A DNA stretch of 64,000 bases from contig NZ_WBKO01000002.1 of assembly GCF_032842345.1 (NCBI RefSeq), positions 268,208 to 332,207 of the forward strand, in the 5' to 3' direction. The stretch comes from Methanoculleus caldifontis (GTDB lineage: Archaea; Halobacteriota; Methanomicrobia; Methanomicrobiales; Methanoculleaceae). The notes under the pieces were generated by a model, which had not been told where the DNA came from, made no database searches, and was given only the letters and a program-made list of their open reading frames with translations. This document shows positions 16,372 through 25,403 of this stretch, in pieces. Position numbers and translations under genes: made by a program. The first letter of the stretch is position 1. Every line of letters starts with the position of its first letter.

Positions 16372-17475
16372 TCAGTCGCGCCGCAGACCCCGGATGAACT
16401 CCTCGGTCATGTGATAGGCGTCGTCGTCCCTGACCTGCACCGGGGGATGCTTCATGAAGTAGGCGGACGGGGCCGTGAGCACGCCGCCGATACCCCTGTC
16501 AAGGGCGAGTTTGCAGCACCGGATGGCGTCGATGACGATCCCGGCGGAGTTCGGCGAGTCCTCGACGGAGAGGCGGAGGTCGATATGCATGGGAATATCG
16601 CCAAAGAGCCTCCCTTCCATCCGGAGGAAGCAGACCTTGTTGTCCTTCTGCCAGCAGACGTAGTCGCTCGGCCCGATATGGATGTCGTCGTCGTCGAGCG
16701 GCACCTCGAGGACCGACTGCACCGCTTCGGTCTTCGACTGCCGCTTCGAGGCGAGGCGGCTCCTGTTCAACATGTTCATGAAGTCGGTGTTCCCGCCGGT
16801 GTTGAGCTGGTAGGTCCGGTCCAGCTTCACGCCCCGCCGCCGGAAGAGGTCGGCGAGGACCCGGTGGGTGATCGTCGCGCCGAGCTGGGCCTTGACGTCG
16901 TCGCCGATGATCGGGAGACCACGCTCGCGGAACCTCTCGGCCCAGGCCGGGTCGCTCGCGATGAAGACCGGCATGTTGTTGATGAAACCGATACCCGCCT
17001 CGAGAGCGCACCCGGCGTAGAACCGTACTGCCTCTTCGGACCCCACGGGGAGGTAGTTGAGCAGCATCTCGGCGCCCGACTCCTCGAGCGCCCGGACGAT
17101 CTCTTCGCGGGACGCCTCCTCCTCGTCGGCGAGCACGAACCTGTTCTCTTCCTTATAGCCCTGCATATGCTCGGGAAACCCATCGAGCACCCGTCCCATC
17201 CGGACGGTCACGCCGGTCTTCGGCATCTCCGGGCAGAAGATCGTCGTGCAGTTCGGGGGGGAGAAGATGGCCTCGGAGACGTCCTTCCCGACCTTCCTCG
17301 CATCGATATCGAACGCTGCGGCAACCTCGATCCCGGAGGGCAGGTAGCCGCCGAGATCCCAGTGCATCAGTCCGATTGCGTCTGCCTCGTTCCTTCCCCG
17401 GTAGTATTCGATCCCCTGAAGCAGCGAACTGGCACAGTTTCCGACACCAACAATTGCAATCCTGATCGAGTCCAC
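16372..17475 (-). CDS. ino1: Inositol-1-phosphate synthase
   Basis: A 367-residue enzyme that converts glucose-6-phosphate to L-myo-inositol-1-phosphate, the precursor of archaeal phosphoinositol lipids. The NAD-binding start IAIVGVGNCASSLLQGIEYY is typical. The family segments GDDVKAQLGATITHR, RTYQLNTGGNTDFMNM and the lysine-containing SRLASKRQSKTEAVQS are also present. The start is GTG at 17475, with GGGGGA a few bases upstream. The product could be dephosphorylated by the SuhB-like enzyme encoded at 10.2 kb. Confidence 0.95.
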   Translation of the reverse strand: MDSIRIAIVGVGNCASSLLQGIEYYRGRNEADAIGLMHWDLGGYLPSGIEVAAAFDIDARKVGKDVSEAIFSPPNCTTIFCPEMPKTGVTVRMGRVLDGFPEHMQGYKEENRFVLADEEEASREEIVRALEESGAEMLLNYLPVGSEEAVRFYAGCALEAGIGFINNMPVFIASDPAWAERFRERGLPIIGDDVKAQLGATITHRVLADLFRRRGVKLDRTYQLNTGGNTDFMNMLNRSRLASKRQSKTEAVQSVLEVPLDDDDIHIGPSDYVCWQKDNKVCFLRMEGRLFGDIPMHIDLRLSVEDSPNSAGIVIDAIRCCKLALDRGIGGVLTAPSAYFMKHPPVQVRDDDAYHMTEEFIRGLRRD

Positions 17476-17598
17476 GAAAGTCCCCCGGTAGATTCAGTAT
17501 CCTGCTGGATGCGGCCGCCTCTGCGGACGGGCGCGCCCGGCTCGTTGAGAAGCCGCAGCTGTTGGGACAGTTGCGTTTTCGACTATAATACCGAGCGG

Positions 17599-17609
17599 GA
17601 AATATAAGG
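17599..17609 (-). promoter_or_regulatory. TATA box of the inositol-1-phosphate synthase gene
   Basis: CCTTATATTTC on the minus strand is the only strong A/T element upstream. It would place the transcription start near 17577 and give a leader of about 100 nt. Confidence 0.55.
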
Positions 17610-17832
17610 GTATTGTTCGGGAAGCACCGGCGAGCCCGTGCCCTGCAGAGCGACCCGGAGCCGGGATCTCTCCGGGGGCAGGAAGGGCTCCCCTGCCGGG
17701 CCGCGGGAGTGAGAACTAAAGACCGCTATATCGTCAGGGATCGGCGGACGGACCGGCCCTCCAGGGTCTCAAACCCGCGGAAAGCCTCGGACAGAGCGGG
17801 GAGAAGGGGGCCGGTTACGCCCCCGCTTCCCG
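17610..17832. other. Intergenic region with no recognised feature
   Basis: GC-rich, about 220 bases. A plus-strand open frame from 17613 lacks codon bias and similarity and overlaps the rubredoxin gene antisense, so it is not called. Confidence 0.3.
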
Positions 17833-18219
17833 TCACACATCAAGAATGGGATCGAACTGCGACTTGCCGACCGGCCCGTGGAAACTTGTGATCTGTGGGT
17901 CCATCCCGCAGACGGGGCAGGTATAGTCCTCCGGCAGATCTTCGAACGCGGTGCCTTTCGGGTAGCCGCGAAGCGGCTCACCCCGGTTTTTGTCGTACAC
18001 GTAGCCGCAGATCTTGCAGACGTACTTCGTCGGCTCCCAGAGCTCGAACCCCCACGATCCTATGGGACCCTTGCCGGTCGCACCGCAGACCGGGCATAGG
18101 TAATCCTCCGGCAGGTCTTCAAACGCGGTACCTGCGGGGATTCCGCGATGCGGCTCTCCCCGCAACGGGGAGTAGACGTAGTTGCAGTACTTGCACCGGA
18201 ATCGCTTCACCTTCTCCAT
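17833..18219 (-). CDS. Tandem (two-domain) rubredoxin
   Basis: A 128-residue protein with two rubredoxin domains of about 50 residues. Each has a full set of four iron ligands: CKYCNYVY plus CPVCG in the first, and CKICGYVYD plus CPVCG in the second. The two halves share the loop [26 protein letters not shown], so they arose by duplication. It is a one-electron carrier, probably in oxidative-stress or ferredoxin-linked metabolism. The start is ATG at 18219, ten bases after AGGAGG; a GTG at 18228 would lie too close to that site. Confidence 0.9.
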   Translation of the reverse strand: MEKVKRFRCKYCNYVYSPLRGEPHRGIPAGTAFEDLPEDYLCPVCGATGKGPIGSWGFELWEPTKYVCKICGYVYDKNRGEPLRGYPKGTAFEDLPEDYTCPVCGMDPQITSFHGPVGKSQFDPILDV

Positions 18220-18327
18220 GCCGATCACGCCTCCTCAGGGATAGAGTGGTGAGTGGCGGTTCCACCAGATAAGGTTTCGCGTGATCCGCCGCGGCGTCGG
18301 CTCCGGACCCCCCGGGCGACCGAGGGG

Positions 18328-18768
18328 TTACTCCCGCCTGCCGCCCGCTATCGCGCGGGAGAGGAGCGAGAAGACGAGCATGAAGACGAGTGCCACGGCC
18401 CAGACGAGGATGAACGCCATGAGGCCGAACCACCCGCCCCCGGACCGGGGGGTCTCCGCTCTCCAGGTGTAGCCCCGCGTCCACATCGTCTGCCCTGCCC
18501 CGCCGGCCGGACGGGACCAGAACGGGTCGTGCTGCCCGGGACCCGCACCTCCCCGGAGAGAGAGGTCGTAGCGCGCCCGGGCCTCCGGATCGCTCAGCGT
18601 CTCGTAGGCCTGCTGGATGGCGATGAACCGCTCGCCTGCGTCCGGGTCGGAGTTGACGTCGGGATGGTACAGTTTCGCAAGTCTCCGGTAGGCCGCCCGG
18701 ATCTCCTCGGGGGTCGCGTCGGGAGCGACACCCAGGACCTCATAGTAGGTCTGCACAACAGGCATCAC
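18328..18768 (-). CDS. DnaJ-domain protein with C-terminal membrane segment
   Basis: A 146-residue protein. Residues 6-70 are a J domain with the essential HPD ([11 protein letters not shown]), which stimulates Hsp70 (DnaK) ATPase activity. The glycine/zinc-finger and substrate-binding parts of true DnaJ are absent. The C-terminus has one strongly hydrophobic helix ([19 protein letters not shown]) followed by basic residues, so the J domain is probably tethered to the membrane. The start (GTG or the adjacent ATG) overlaps the stop of the DUF126 gene. Confidence 0.88.
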   Translation of the reverse strand: MMPVVQTYYEVLGVAPDATPEEIRAAYRRLAKLYHPDVNSDPDAGERFIAIQQAYETLSDPEARARYDLSLRGGAGPGQHDPFWSRPAGGAGQTMWTRGYTWRAETPRSGGGWFGLMAFILVWAVALVFMLVFSLLSRAIAGGRRE

Positions 18769-19175
18769 GCGGTCTCGTCATATGATACCTCGCCCGTATC
18801 CCCGTTCACCGTCATCATAGTGCCGGGGGCGAGGCGGGAGAACGCCGGCGGGAGGCGGTCGACCATGGGGATCCCCGCGATGATCGCCCCGACCGCGATG
18901 ATCGGCTCGGCCTCCGTGTTGATGATCGCGGCGGGAGCGAGATTGTTCTGCTTTAGCGCGTAGATCACGTACGATCCGACCGTCGAGCCCTTCCCGTGCG
19001 GGAAGGCGAGGACGCGGCCCGCGATCGATTGCCCCTCAAGCGGATGCCCGTGCTCGACGACGATACCGGTCTCCGGGTCGACGCCGGAGAGGAAGGATAT
19101 GGGCTCGGGCGAAACGAGGAGGTCCCCGCTCCCGATACCCCGGGATATGCTTCTGCCTTTCACGATCAATGCCAC
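18765..19175 (-). CDS. Phosphomevalonate dehydratase small subunit (AcnX small subunit, DUF126)
   Basis: About 136 residues. DUF126 proteins are the small, swivelling subunit of AcnX-type enzymes. In archaea the pair dehydrates mevalonate-5-phosphate in the isoprenoid pathway. The catalytic-serine block [15 protein letters not shown] is intact, with the hydrophobic [17 protein letters not shown] following. The large subunit is not in this window. The start is uncertain: GTG at 19175 is chosen, and a TTG at 19202 would lie 5 bp from the divergent PAN gene and leave no room for promoters. Confidence 0.85.
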   Translation of the reverse strand: MALIVKGRSISRGIGSGDLLVSPEPISFLSGVDPETGIVVEHGHPLEGQSIAGRVLAFPHGKGSTVGSYVIYALKQNNLAPAAIINTEAEPIIAVGAIIAGIPMVDRLPPAFSRLAPGTMMTVNGDTGEVSYDETA

Positions 19176-19206
19176 CACACTATAATGAGGTTGGAGATCC
19201 AACTAT

Positions 19207-20385
19207 ATGAGTGACATGGACGAAACCATTGGCAACACCCCTGGCAGCGAGCACGACATGCTCAGCCTCCAGATCCAGGATTTAAAGGCTCAGATCCTGG
19301 ATTACAAACTCAAAAACGAGCTGCTGGAAAAAGAGCTCCAGCAGCTCCGGAAAGAGAACGCTCAGTTAAAGAGGGTGCCGCTGTTTGTTGCCGCTGTGGT
19401 CGATGTGCTCGAGAACGGCGAAGTGTATCTCCGACAGCAGGGCAACAACCAGGAATACGTTACCGCGGTCAACGAGAAACTCCACCGCACCCTCAAGCCC
19501 GGGATGAAGGTGGCGGTGAACAATACGCTCTCTATCGTCAAGACGATCGGTAACATCTACGACGCACGGGTCCGGGTCATGGAACTCGACGAGCAGCCGA
19601 GCGTGACCTTCGAGCAGGTCGGCGGCCTGAAAGAAGAGATCGAGGAGGTCCGCGAGGCCGTCGAGTACCCGCTCACGAAGCCCGAGATCTACGAGCGCAT
19701 CGGCGTGGAGCCCCCGAAGGGCATCCTCCTCTACGGCCCGCCGGGAACGGGGAAGACCCTGATCGCAAAGGCGGTGGCCCGCCAGTCCAACGCCCGGTTC
19801 ATCAGGATGTCCGGGAGCGAGCTCGTCCACAAGTACATCGGCGAAGGCGCGCAACTCGTCCGGGAGCTCTTCATCCTTGCCCGGGAGCGGGCTCCGGCGA
19901 TCGTCTTCATCGACGAGATCGACGCGGTCGGGAGCATGCGCACGAACGACGGGACCTCCGGGAGCGCAGAGGTCCAGCGGACGCTGATGCAGCTCCTGGC
20001 CGAGATGGACGGCTTCGGGAACCGCGGCAACGTCCGGATCATGGCAGCGACAAACCGGATCGATATGCTGGATCCGGCCCTCCTCCGCCCCGGCCGGTTC
20101 GACCGGGTCATCCAGATCCCGCTCCCCGACGACGGGGCGCGCCTTGAGATCTTCAAGATCCACACCGCGAAGATGACGCTCGCAGGGGACGTGGACCTCG
20201 TCGAGCTCGCGAACCTCGCCGGGAGCACCACCGGCGCGGAACTGCAGGCGATCTGCCGCGAGGCCGGCATGATGGCGGTCCGGCGGGACGCCGATGCCGT
20301 CTACCGCGAGGACTTCCTTTCGGCGATCAAGAAGGTGAAGCGCGAGGCGCCGGCGGCCCCTGCCGACACCCGCATGTATATCTGA
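19207..20385 (+). CDS. pan: Proteasome-activating nucleotidase (PAN), copy 1
   Basis: A 392-residue AAA+ ATPase that unfolds substrates for the 20S proteasome. The N-terminal coiled coil (about 18-57) precedes the OB domain. Walker A GPPGTGKT is at about 177-184 and Walker B IVFIDEID at about 231-238, with the arginine-finger block LLRPGRFDR. The last residues are MYI, a proper HbYX motif (hydrophobic-Tyr-any) for docking into the proteasome alpha ring. A second PAN, with a different tail, is encoded 2 kb away on the other strand. Confidence 0.96.
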   Translation: MSDMDETIGNTPGSEHDMLSLQIQDLKAQILDYKLKNELLEKELQQLRKENAQLKRVPLFVAAVVDVLENGEVYLRQQGNNQEYVTAVNEKLHRTLKPGMKVAVNNTLSIVKTIGNIYDARVRVMELDEQPSVTFEQVGGLKEEIEEVREAVEYPLTKPEIYERIGVEPPKGILLYGPPGTGKTLIAKAVARQSNARFIRMSGSELVHKYIGEGAQLVRELFILARERAPAIVFIDEIDAVGSMRTNDGTSGSAEVQRTLMQLLAEMDGFGNRGNVRIMAATNRIDMLDPALLRPGRFDRVIQIPLPDDGARLEIFKIHTAKMTLAGDVDLVELANLAGSTTGAELQAICREAGMMAVRRDADAVYREDFLSAIKKVKREAPAAPADTRMYI

Positions 20386-20470
20386 GGACCTCTCCTCCCC
20401 CCACCGTTTTTGCCCGCGCGTCCCCGTCACGAAGGAAACCTTATCGACCTTTCCCGCCCACAACTATGCG

Positions 20471-20914
20471 ATGAACGTCCTCCTCATTCAGCCGGAGGGG
20501 GTTGACCTCTACGCCACCCTGCTCAAATCCGAGACCAGCAGGGAGGCTCTTCGTTTCTACCGCCCAAGCAGGCTCGCATACGGTATACGCATCCGGACGG
20601 CTTCGCTTGGAAGCGCGCTTGCCCTCGCCTCCGAGCTCCGGTGGTATATCCAGCGCTACGTCGAGGAGGTCCTCTTCGAGACCGGGGAGGGTATCTACTG
20701 CTCGTCAGGGCTTGCCCGGCAGATCTACGAGCGGGACGCGAAGCCCGCATCCCCGTGGAGGTATCGCTGCCTCTACCGGATCGCCACCGACCACATGGTC
20801 GATACCATCTGGATGGACGAAGGCGCGACGCCGGAGGCATATGCCGGCCGGACGGAGCCTGAGGATACGGTGCTCGAGGTCTGGTGCACGGAGAGCGAGT
20901 ACCCGGCAAGGTAA
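20471..20914 (+). CDS. Uncharacterised small protein (possibly DUF5804-like)
   Basis: A 147-residue soluble protein starting MNVLLIQPEGVDLYATLL, with SREALRFYRP and SLGSALALASELRWYIQRYVEEVLFE. The pattern recalls small DUF5804-type proteins of euryarchaea, but I cannot confirm it. The ATG at 20471 is about 30 bases after AACCTTATCG, consistent with a leaderless transcript. No catalytic motif is visible. Confidence 0.65.
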   Translation: MNVLLIQPEGVDLYATLLKSETSREALRFYRPSRLAYGIRIRTASLGSALALASELRWYIQRYVEEVLFETGEGIYCSSGLARQIYERDAKPASPWRYRCLYRIATDHMVDTIWMDEGATPEAYAGRTEPEDTVLEVWCTESEYPAR

Positions 20915-21045
20915 GGTCAGGCAGGACCGGACCGCCGCTGCCCGACGGCAGAGCCATACTGAAACTCCCAGGCGCCGTTGCCGCACCCCGAGGGGGCCAT
21001 CCTCACGCCCCATCCTTCAAAATCCCGATCCGGAGCCTGCCGGGC

Positions 21046-21055
21046 AATAAAACTC
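21046..21055 (+). promoter_or_regulatory. TATA box of the PreA-like gene
   Basis: GCAATAAAACTC lies about 45 bases before the ATG at 21095, placing initiation near 21074, just before the GGAG ribosome site. Confidence 0.5.
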
Positions 21056-21094
21056 ATAAGGCAGTCAGGCACAGCTCAGATCAGGAGATACCCT

Positions 21095-22294
21095 ATGTCC
21101 GACCCCTCCCTCGAGACCACCGTAGGCCCGCTCGCGCTCAAGAACCCGTTCCTCCTCGCCTCCGGTCCCCCGACCGCTTCGGGCGAACAGATCCGGCACG
21201 CGTTCCGGCTCGGCTGGGCGGGTGCGGTCGCGAAGACCATCACCCCGGACACGATGGAGATCCAAGACGTCTCGCCCCGTTTTGCGGCCTGGAAGGACGA
21301 GAAAGCCGAGCTTCTCGGTTTCGAGAACATCGAACTCCTGAGCAGGAAAGACGAGGCCTACTGGACCGCCGAGATCGCCGCCATCAAGAGAGACTACCCG
21401 GACCGGGTCCTCATCGCGAGCATCATGGCCTCGTCCGAACCCGGGGAGTGGCAGGACCTTGCCCGGACCGTGCAGGATGCAGGGGCGGACGCGATCGAGC
21501 TGAACGTCTCCTGCCCCCACGGGATGCCGGAGCGGGGGGTCGGTGCGGCGATCGGGCAGCATCCCGATCTCGTCGGCGGGGTGACCCGGGCGGTCCGGAA
21601 GGTCGCCGCGGTCCCCCTGATCGTGAAGCTCACCCCCAACGTGACGGATATCCTGCCCGCCGCAGAGGCCGCGGTCCAGGCCAGGGCGGATATCCTCTCG
21701 GCCATCAACACAGTCCAGTGCCTCATGGGCATCGATCTCGAGACACTCGAGCCCCGCCCCTCGGTTGCGGGGTCGAGCACCTACGGGGGGTACTCGGGGC
21801 CCGCGGTGAAGCCGATCGGCCTGAAGGTGGTCTCGCAGATCGCCCGGGAACTCCAGGTTCCCCTCATGGGTATCGGCGGCATCTCCCGCTGGCAGGACGC
21901 TGCGGAGTACATAGCCGCCGGGGCGTCGGCGGTCCAGGTCTGCACGGCGGTGATGTGGGAGGGGGCCGGGATCGTCCGCGGGATGAACGCGGGCCTGTCG
22001 GGATACCTCGCCGGGAAGGGCTTTTCGGGGGTAGGGGCGCTCAGGGGCCGGGCTCTCCCCCGCATAGGAACGCATGCAGCCCTCTCCCGCGAAGATCGCC
22101 GTTTTGCAGCCAGAGAATCCCCGGAGCGGTGTACGTCATGCGGCCGCTGCGTGACGGCCTGCCGCGACGGGGGGTATCATGCCATCTCGATAGCGGGTGG
22201 AGAGGTCACGATCGAGAGGGAACGGTGCGACGGGTGCGGCCTCTGCTCCTACGTCTGCCCCGGGGGCGTGATCGTGATGCTGCCCGGCGCGTGA
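21095..22294 (+). CDS. PreA-like dihydropyrimidine/dihydroorotate dehydrogenase family protein with two 4Fe-4S sites
   Basis: A 399-residue protein. Residues 1-300 form an FMN-binding TIM barrel of the dihydroorotate/dihydropyrimidine dehydrogenase family: LKNPFLLASGPPT, NVSCPHGMPERG (active-site region), GIGGISRWQDAAEYIAAGAS and VQVCTAVM. The C-terminus is a bacterial-type ferredoxin domain with CTSCGRCVTAC and CDGCGLCSYVC. This is the architecture of PreA or the C-terminal part of DPYD, but no PreT/FAD partner is adjacent, so the substrate is unknown. The start is ATG at 21095 with GGAG nine bases upstream; an in-frame extension upstream has no ribosome site. Confidence 0.85.
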   Translation: MSDPSLETTVGPLALKNPFLLASGPPTASGEQIRHAFRLGWAGAVAKTITPDTMEIQDVSPRFAAWKDEKAELLGFENIELLSRKDEAYWTAEIAAIKRDYPDRVLIASIMASSEPGEWQDLARTVQDAGADAIELNVSCPHGMPERGVGAAIGQHPDLVGGVTRAVRKVAAVPLIVKLTPNVTDILPAAEAAVQARADILSAINTVQCLMGIDLETLEPRPSVAGSSTYGGYSGPAVKPIGLKVVSQIARELQVPLMGIGGISRWQDAAEYIAAGASAVQVCTAVMWEGAGIVRGMNAGLSGYLAGKGFSGVGALRGRALPRIGTHAALSREDRRFAARESPERCTSCGRCVTACRDGGYHAISIAGGEVTIERERCDGCGLCSYVCPGGVIVMLPGA

Positions 22295-22487
22295 AGGCCG
22301 AAAGGTTTCGCTGTGTGATCAGGGGAGCACGAGGCGACCAGATCTCTGAGAGGTGTCTCCCCCACCCGCGCCCGCGCTGCGGCACTCCTCAAGCAACACC
22401 GGGGGGACGGGAGCGGTGCGTGTCGATACCCGCAGGTCCGGTTTGGCAGATAGTCGAACTCCGCAGAATCGGGGCTCAGAAAACCGT

Positions 22488-22515
22488 TGAAAAAAAGAAA
22501 TCCCGCCTTCAGGCG
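22488..22515 (-). terminator. Hairpin/T-tract terminator after PAN copy 2
   Basis: On the minus strand CGCC-TGAA-GGCG forms a perfect stem whose loop contains the stop codon. It is followed by GGATTTCTTTTTTTC. The region 22295-22487 beyond it holds no recognised feature. Confidence 0.65.
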
Positions 22516-23747
22516 AACATCTCGCCGAAGGAGGTGTGGAAGTGGTGGCGGTCGAAGTCCACCGAGAGTTTGTCGATCGCCTTCATGAAGTCGTCCTGAC
22601 CGATGGAATCGTGCTCCATCCGGATCGCGAACATCCCCGCCTCCATGCAGATTGCCCGGAGGTCGGCGCCGTTCTTGCCTTCGGTGAGCCGGGCCACCTC
22701 GGCGAGGTTGACGTCCTCGCTGAGGCTCATGTGCTGGGTGTGGATCTTCAGGATCGCAAGCCTTCCCAGGTGGTCGGGGAGCGGGATCTCGATCATCCGG
22801 TCGAACCGGCCGGGGCGGAGGAGGGCGCGGTCGAGGATATCGATCCGGTTCGTGGCGGCGATGATCTTGACGTCGCCGCGGTTGTCAAAGCCGTCCATCT
22901 CGGCCAGGAGCTGCATCAGCGTCCGCTGGACCTCGCGGTCGCCGGAGGTCGTCGAGTCGTTCCGGTGCGCGCCGATGGCGTCGATCTCGTCGATGAAGAT
23001 GATCGACGGCGACTTCTGCTTCGCCAGATCGAAGAGTTCCCTGACCAGACGGGCTCCCTCGCCGATGTACTTCTGGACCAGTTCCGAGCCGACCACGCGG
23101 AGGAAGTGCGCGTTCGTCTGGTGCGCCACCGCCCGCGCGAGGAGCGTCTTCCCCGTGCCCGGCGGGCCGTAGAGGAGGACGCCCTTCGGCGGGGAGATCC
23201 CGACCTTCTCAAAGAGGTGCGGCTTCGTCAGAGGGAGCTCGACGGCCTCCCGAACCTCCTCGATCTGCGCCTCGAGGCCGCCGATGTTCTCGTAGGTCTC
23301 ATCGGGCGACTCGACCAGCTCCATGCCGTAGATCTGCGCGTCGTAGCTCGTGGGGAGCACGTCCACGATGGCGAGAGACTGCTGGTTGAGCGTGCACCGG
23401 ACCCCCGGTTTGAGGAGATCGGGGTCGATAAGTTGCGATGTACGGACTAAAAATCGCGGCCCTGCGCTGCTTCGCACAATCACCCGGCTGTTGTCGATAA
23501 CGTCCGTAACTGTCCCGATCACGAGAGGAGGGCTTCTGAGCTGCTCAATCTCGCTCTTGAGTTTCCGCAGCTCGCGTTCGTAGCGGATCTTCTGCGTCTC
23601 AATGTATCGTTTCTCGGACTCCATCTGGCGGAACTGCTCGCGTAGCTCCAGGTTTCGGTTTTCGAGGTTCGTAATCCGTTCCAGGAGATACTGGTAGATG
23701 TCTTCACCGGTATCCTTCTCTGGTGCCTGCCGAGCGATATCTCCCAT
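22509..23747 (-). CDS. Proteasome-activating nucleotidase (PAN), copy 2
   Basis: A 412-residue PAN-type AAA+ ATPase. The N-terminal coiled coil (about 18-70) is longer than in copy 1. The OB domain, Walker A GPPGTGKT (near residue 192), Walker [12 protein letters not shown] and LLRPGRFDR are all present. The C-terminus ends MFA instead of a strict HbYX tail; Phe replaces the Tyr, so docking to the proteasome may be weaker or directed elsewhere. GAGGAG lies just before the ATG. It is divergent from the MBF1 gene. Confidence 0.94.
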   Translation of the reverse strand: MGDIARQAPEKDTGEDIYQYLLERITNLENRNLELREQFRQMESEKRYIETQKIRYERELRKLKSEIEQLRSPPLVIGTVTDVIDNSRVIVRSSAGPRFLVRTSQLIDPDLLKPGVRCTLNQQSLAIVDVLPTSYDAQIYGMELVESPDETYENIGGLEAQIEEVREAVELPLTKPHLFEKVGISPPKGVLLYGPPGTGKTLLARAVAHQTNAHFLRVVGSELVQKYIGEGARLVRELFDLAKQKSPSIIFIDEIDAIGAHRNDSTTSGDREVQRTLMQLLAEMDGFDNRGDVKIIAATNRIDILDRALLRPGRFDRMIEIPLPDHLGRLAILKIHTQHMSLSEDVNLAEVARLTEGKNGADLRAICMEAGMFAIRMEHDSIGQDDFMKAIDKLSVDFDRHHFHTSFGEMFA

Positions 23748-23779
23748 AGGTCTCCTCGAATAATTATATAGGGTAAAAT

Positions 23780-23788
23780 GAATATAAA
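23780..23788. promoter_or_regulatory. Shared TATA element between PAN copy 2 and MBF1 genes
   Basis: AATATAAAG on the plus strand lies about 21 bases before the MBF1 ATG, indicating a leaderless message. Read in reverse (CTTTATATT) it places PAN2 transcription near 23757, about ten bases before its ATG with GAGGAG between. A second A/T element, TTATATAG (23763-23770), lies too close to the PAN2 start to be its TATA box. Confidence 0.55.
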
Positions 23789-23804
23789 GTTGTTTGCGAG
23801 ACTT

Positions 23805-24296
23805 ATGCAGTGCGAACTATGCGGTGCTTCTATCCAGGGACCGTCGAAGACAATCCAGATCGAAGGTGCAGAACTCTGTGTCTGTGCCCGATGCGCAAAA
23901 CATGGTACAGAAGTCCAGCAACCGCGACGAAAGAGTGCCGCCCAGCAGACGAAGCCGGGAGTCGCCGTCCCGCAGGTCCGGAGGAAGCCGAGGGACGTCT
24001 TTGACCTGATGGAGGGCGAGATCGTCGACGACTACGCCGACAAAATCCGGATCGCCCGCGAAGAGAGAGAATGGTCCACGCTCGACCTCGCCCACGCGAT
24101 CAAGGAGCGTGAGATCCTGGTCAAGAAGATCGAGAAGGGAGACCTCATCCCCGAGGACGACGTCCGGAAGAAACTCGAGAAAGCGCTCGGCATCAGGCTG
24201 ATCGACTCAGGCGACGACAGCACCTCCACCGGCGGGCCGGGACGGGTGACCATGACCGTCGGCGACGTGATCTCCTTCAAGAAAAGCCGGAAGTAA
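23805..24296 (+). CDS. mbf1: Multiprotein bridging factor 1 homologue (MBF1)
   Basis: A 163-residue archaeal MBF1. The N-terminal zinc ribbon has CELCGAS and CARCAKHG. A disordered linker follows, then a Cro/XRE helix-turn-helix ([19 protein letters not shown]...[24 protein letters not shown]). The C-terminal segment [12 protein letters not shown] is conserved in archaeal members. It is thought to bridge TBP and regulators or to act at ribosomes. The ATG at 23805 is chosen because the upstream TATA predicts transcription starting there. Confidence 0.93.
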   Translation: MQCELCGASIQGPSKTIQIEGAELCVCARCAKHGTEVQQPRRKSAAQQTKPGVAVPQVRRKPRDVFDLMEGEIVDDYADKIRIAREEREWSTLDLAHAIKEREILVKKIEKGDLIPEDDVRKKLEKALGIRLIDSGDDSTSTGGPGRVTMTVGDVISFKKSRK

Positions 24297-24360
24297 AGTC
24301 CTTCCCATACTTTTCCTGATCCCCTGCCCCGGATTCACGTTCTGAGCGGCAACCCGGCAT

Positions 24361-24370
24361 ACTTTTATAC
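24361..24370 (+). promoter_or_regulatory. Probable TATA box of the aromatic amino-acid operon
   Basis: ACTTTTATAC lies about 28 bases before an ATG at 24394 and would begin a leader of roughly 210 nt ahead of the first aromatic gene. A second candidate, GCTTTTATC at 24425-24433, would give a shorter leader. Confidence 0.45.
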
Positions 24371-24393
24371 AATAACACATAACGGTATACACA

Positions 24394-24441
24394 ATGCGTG
24401 GTGAATGTTTTTTCGCCGGTGACCGCTTTTATCTCGGTTAA
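24394..24441 (+). CDS. Candidate aromatic-rich leader peptide
   Basis: A 15-codon open frame encoding MRGECFFAGDRFYLG, with four aromatic residues (Phe-Phe, Phe, Tyr). It starts where leaderless transcription from the TATA box at 24361 would begin and lies upstream of a Phe/Tyr biosynthetic operon. This is inference only; short open frames arise by chance, and translation-coupled attenuation is not well established in archaea. Confidence 0.22.
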   Translation: MRGECFFAGDRFYLG

Positions 24442-24531
24442 CGGAGTAGCCGCCCTCGCAGACGTAAGTTCACAGATTTTGACCGCCGACATCCGTGACA
24501 GCGGAGCGGCAGCGTTCTATCGCTATTTTAG

Positions 24532-24560
24532 CCAGTTTACCCGGTATTTTACCTGGTTTT
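24532..24560 (+). promoter_or_regulatory. Hairpin with T-tract in the aro operon leader
   Basis: GGTA-TTT-TACC (24543-24553) lies inside an outer CCAG...CTGG pairing and is followed by TTTT (24557-24560). It sits 45 bases before the aroA' ribosome site GGGAGG. It could act as an attenuator or be a chance weak hairpin. The rest of 24297-24601 carries no other recognised feature. Confidence 0.3.
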
Positions 24561-24607
24561 AACATTCCCGGAAGACAGCACCGTCCAAACCCGGGAGGAT
24601 TATGATC

Positions 24608-25399
24608 ATGAGAGGAAAAGAGATTCGTCTGGAACGTATTATGGATCGGAACACCGGCAGGACCATCATCGTGCCGCTCGACCACGGCGTGACGCTCGGC
24701 CCCATCCCGGGCCTGGTCGACGTCGGGAGGACCATCGACCTCGTCGCCGAGGGGGGAGCGAACGCGGTGATCGGCCACGTGGGGCTTGCGCTCCACGGGC
24801 ATAGGGGGCACGGGCGGGATGTGGGCCTGATCATGCACCTCTCGGCGAGCACCAGCATCGGCCCCGACCCGAACGACAAGGTGCTCGTGAACACCGTCAC
24901 GAACGCCCTGAAGATGGGCGCCGACGGCGTCTCGGTGCATATCAACGTCGGGGCCGACTCCGAGGCACGGATGCTCGAAGACCTGGGCAGGGTCGCGGTC
25001 GCGTGCATGGAATGGGGGATGCCGCTCCTCGCGATGATGTACCCGCGGGGCAGGAAGGTCGTCGACGAGCACGACCTCGAGAGCGTCAAACTCTCGGCGC
25101 GGGTGGCGGCGGAACTCGGCGCCGATATCGTCAAGACCGTCTACACGGGCGACGCGGACTCATTCCGTGAGGTGACGCAAGGGTGCCCGGTGCCGGTCGT
25201 GGTCGCGGGAGGCTCGAAGACCGACGAGCGCGCGATCCTCGATCTGGTGGAGGGCGCGATGGAGGGAGGCGCCGCAGGGATATCGATCGGGAGGAACGCC
25301 TTCCAGCACCCGGCTCCCGACCGGCTGATCCGCGCCGCGGCGCTGATCATCCACGAAGGCAGGTCGGCAGAAGAAGCGATGGAAATTTTGAGGACGTGA
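24608..25399 (+). CDS. aroA': 2-amino-3,7-dideoxy-D-threo-hept-6-ulosonate synthase family aldolase (first copy)
   Basis: A 263-residue class I (Schiff-base) aldolase of the DeoC/LacD superfamily. In methanogens such enzymes start the alternative shikimate route, condensing a deoxy-ketohexose phosphate with aspartate semialdehyde. Visible blocks are [52 protein letters not shown] (Schiff-base lysine) and VVVAGGSKT...[11 protein letters not shown]. The start is ATG at 24608, nine bases after GGGAGG; an ATG at 24602 lies too close. A paralogue follows after 4 bp. Confidence 0.9.
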   Translation: MRGKEIRLERIMDRNTGRTIIVPLDHGVTLGPIPGLVDVGRTIDLVAEGGANAVIGHVGLALHGHRGHGRDVGLIMHLSASTSIGPDPNDKVLVNTVTNALKMGADGVSVHINVGADSEARMLEDLGRVAVACMEWGMPLLAMMYPRGRKVVDEHDLESVKLSARVAAELGADIVKTVYTGDADSFREVTQGCPVPVVVAGGSKTDERAILDLVEGAMEGGAAGISIGRNAFQHPAPDRLIRAAALIIHEGRSAEEAMEILRT

Positions 25400-25403
25400 G
25401 AAG

